From positions 1 through 17,037 of the forward strand of contig JACDFX010000006.1 in the NCBI GenBank assembly GCA_013815575.1: a stretch of DNA of 17,037 nt, written 5' to 3'. Each line of letters opens with the position of its first letter. The first letter of the stretch is position 1. This document shows, in pieces, positions 16,014-17,037 of this stretch. This stretch comes from Rubrobacter sp. (GTDB lineage: Bacteria; Actinomycetota; Rubrobacteria; Rubrobacterales; Rubrobacteraceae). Both the position numbers and the translations under genes were made by a program. A model generated the notes under the pieces. It did not search any database and was not told the origin of the DNA. It saw only the letters and a list, made by a program, of their open reading frames with translations.

Positions 16014-16571
16014 GTGACCGATCCCCGTCCTCAAAACGTGCTTGAAACCGTCGGGCGCCGCATCCGAACCGTCCCGGACTTTCCGAAACCCGGCATCTCC
16101 TACAAGGACATAACCCCCTTGATAGAGGACGGTGAGGCCCTCCACGCCGCCACCGACGCCCTCCACCGGGCAACCGAGCACCTCCCGTACGAGAGTATCC
16201 TCTCCGCCGAAGCCCGCGGCTTCGTCTTCGGCACCGCGCTCGCCTACCGGGCCCGCAAGGGCCTGATACTGGCCCGCAAACCGAACAAGCTCCCCCGAGA
16301 CACCATCTCCGCCTCCTACGACCTCGAGTACGGTACAGACACCCTCGAAGCCCACGCCGACTCGATCACCAGAGGCGCCCGCGTACTCGTGGCCGATGAT
16401 CTTCTCGCCACCGGCGGAACCTCCCGCGCGATGTGCGACCTCGTCGAGAACGCCGGCGGAACCGTCGCCGGCGTCGCCTTCGTTATTGAACTCGGCTACC
16501 TCAACGGTCGCGCCCGCCTCGCCCCCTACGAGGTCGTCTCCCTCATAACCTACGCTACCCCCGATGACTGA
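16014..16571 (+). CDS. apt: Adenine phosphoribosyltransferase
   Basis: Salvages adenine by condensing it with PRPP to give AMP and pyrophosphate in the cytosol. The 185-residue protein contains FPKPGISYKDITPLI (23-37), AEARGFVFGTALAYR (65-79), ARKPNKLP (87-94), SYDLEYGTDTLEAH (101-114) and the PRPP-binding loop VLVADDLLATGGTS (124-137), all in family order and spacing. Length fits bacterial Apt (about 170-185). The GTG start lies 4 bases after the MerR stop and has no visible Shine-Dalgarno, so it may rely on re-initiation after the MerR gene. Its 3' end overlaps the recombinase gene by 8 bases. Beyond the tight packing nothing links it functionally to the neighbours. Confidence 0.96.
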   Translation: MTDPRPQNVLETVGRRIRTVPDFPKPGISYKDITPLIEDGEALHAATDALHRATEHLPYESILSAEARGFVFGTALAYRARKGLILARKPNKLPRDTISASYDLEYGTDTLEAHADSITRGARVLVADDLLATGGTSRAMCDLVENAGGTVAGVAFVIELGYLNGRARLAPYEVVSLITYATPDD

Positions 16572-17037
16572 CCTCCCCGTCCCCGCCCAAACCCGCGACA
16601 CCACCCCGGCCCCAATACTCCCGCCCGAAACCGAACGCCTCGTCGCCCTCTACCTCCGAACCCTCACTAGCCCCCAGACGATAAAAACTTATAATACGGA
16701 GATACGACTATTCGTCGCCTATGCGGCGGGGGAGATGGGCAGGAGCCTCTCCGGGTTGACGGCCGAGGACGTCTCTTTCTTCAGGGAGCACCTGATAAAG
16801 ACCTACGCCGCGGCGACGGCGGCGAAGAAGCTAGCGGTTCTCCGGCGGTTTCTGATCTTCACGTTCATGACCGGCGCCACCACCGTCAACCCGGAGGCCC
16901 TGCGCTTCTTCGCCAAGAGCCCGCGCGTCCGTCAGGATCCCGCTTACAACGTCCTTACAGAAGACGAGCTTCAGCGCATGCTAAACGCCGCCCGCCTCGA
17001 CAACTACCGGGACTACGTGATGCTCGCCGTCATGGCC
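16564..17037 (+). CDS. Tyrosine recombinase/integrase, N-terminal part (3' end outside window)
   Basis: The frame is open from ATG 16564 to the window end, 158 residues so far. After a Pro-rich start of about 20 residues, residues about 22-120 form an N-terminal SAM-like DNA-binding domain of the phage-integrase/Xer type: LYLRTLTSPQTIKTYNTEIR, the alternating helices, and LRRFLIFTFMTG. VLTEDELQRMLNAARL then marks the entry to the catalytic domain; the Arg-His-Arg-Tyr residues lie beyond the window. It could be XerC/XerD (dimer resolution) or an element integrase. The absence of other mobile genes and the tight 8-base overlap with apt favour a chromosomal Xer-like role, but that is weak. No ribosome site precedes the ATG. 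An AT-rich patch (16681-16710) lies inside the gene. Confidence 0.85.
   Translation, partial: MTDLPVPAQTRDTTPAPILPPETERLVALYLRTLTSPQTIKTYNTEIRLFVAYAAGEMGRSLSGLTAEDVSFFREHLIKTYAAATAAKKLAVLRRFLIFTFMTGATTVNPEALRFFAKSPRVRQDPAYNVLTEDELQRMLNAARLDNYRDYVMLAVMA

Noticed and set aside
16564..17037. Prophage or integrative element boundary at the recombinase
   Set aside because: No attachment-site repeat, tRNA or other mobile-element gene is visible, and the gene overlaps apt tightly; the downstream side is outside the window.

Overview
The window is about 17 kb of very GC-rich, densely packed bacterial chromosome with strong C/G preference at third codon positions. It most likely comes from a deep-branching actinobacterium, and Rubrobacter or a close relative is the best guess. 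Three things support this. The scpA-scpB-pseudouridine synthase-cmk-der order is familiar from Actinobacteria. A GarA-like FHA gene is followed by a MerR-type regulator resembling mycobacterial Rv1828. There is also a small single-motif RsiG-like protein, a type described from Rubrobacter. No tRNA, rRNA, CRISPR, insertion sequence or prophage was seen.

Layout. (1) 1-1927: the 3' part of a sugar-porter MFS gene converges on a DMT/EamA permease gene. (2) 1928-4388: pyrG (CTP synthase), preceded by a candidate 10-codon leader ORF and followed by an unrecognised gene. (3) 4501-11642: a long same-strand run: alanine dehydrogenase-like gene, scpA, scpB, an RsuA/RluB-type pseudouridine synthase, aroA, cmk, plsC-like acyltransferase, der. 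Most junctions overlap (GTGA, ATGA, TTGA) or abut, so the run looks like an operon, with a probable extra promoter in front of cmk. (4) 11722-14288: an 835-residue sugar-nucleotide transferase with a hexapeptide segment and a degenerate phosphomannomutase-like C-terminus, again preceded by a coupled mini-ORF. (5) 14350-16009: a regulatory cluster of an RsiG-like coiled coil, a zinc-ribbon/FHA protein and a MerR regulator, starting at an apparently leaderless promoter. (6) 16014-17037: apt, overlapped by the 5' part of a tyrosine recombinase that runs off the window.

Much of the content is housekeeping: pyrimidine nucleotides (pyrG, cmk), aromatic amino acids (aroA), chromosome condensation (scpAB), ribosome modification and assembly (pseudouridine synthase, der), phospholipid synthesis (plsC) and purine salvage (apt). 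The unusual parts lie in details. Several enzymes have altered active sites (alanine dehydrogenase-like protein, the PGM-like domain, the first GTPase domain of Der). Two genes appear coupled to mini-ORFs. A c-di-GMP-type anti-sigma homologue with a degraded ligand motif sits beside a GarA-like phosphothreonine-binding protein. All family assignments are by eye from motifs and remembered family sequences; no database search was run.
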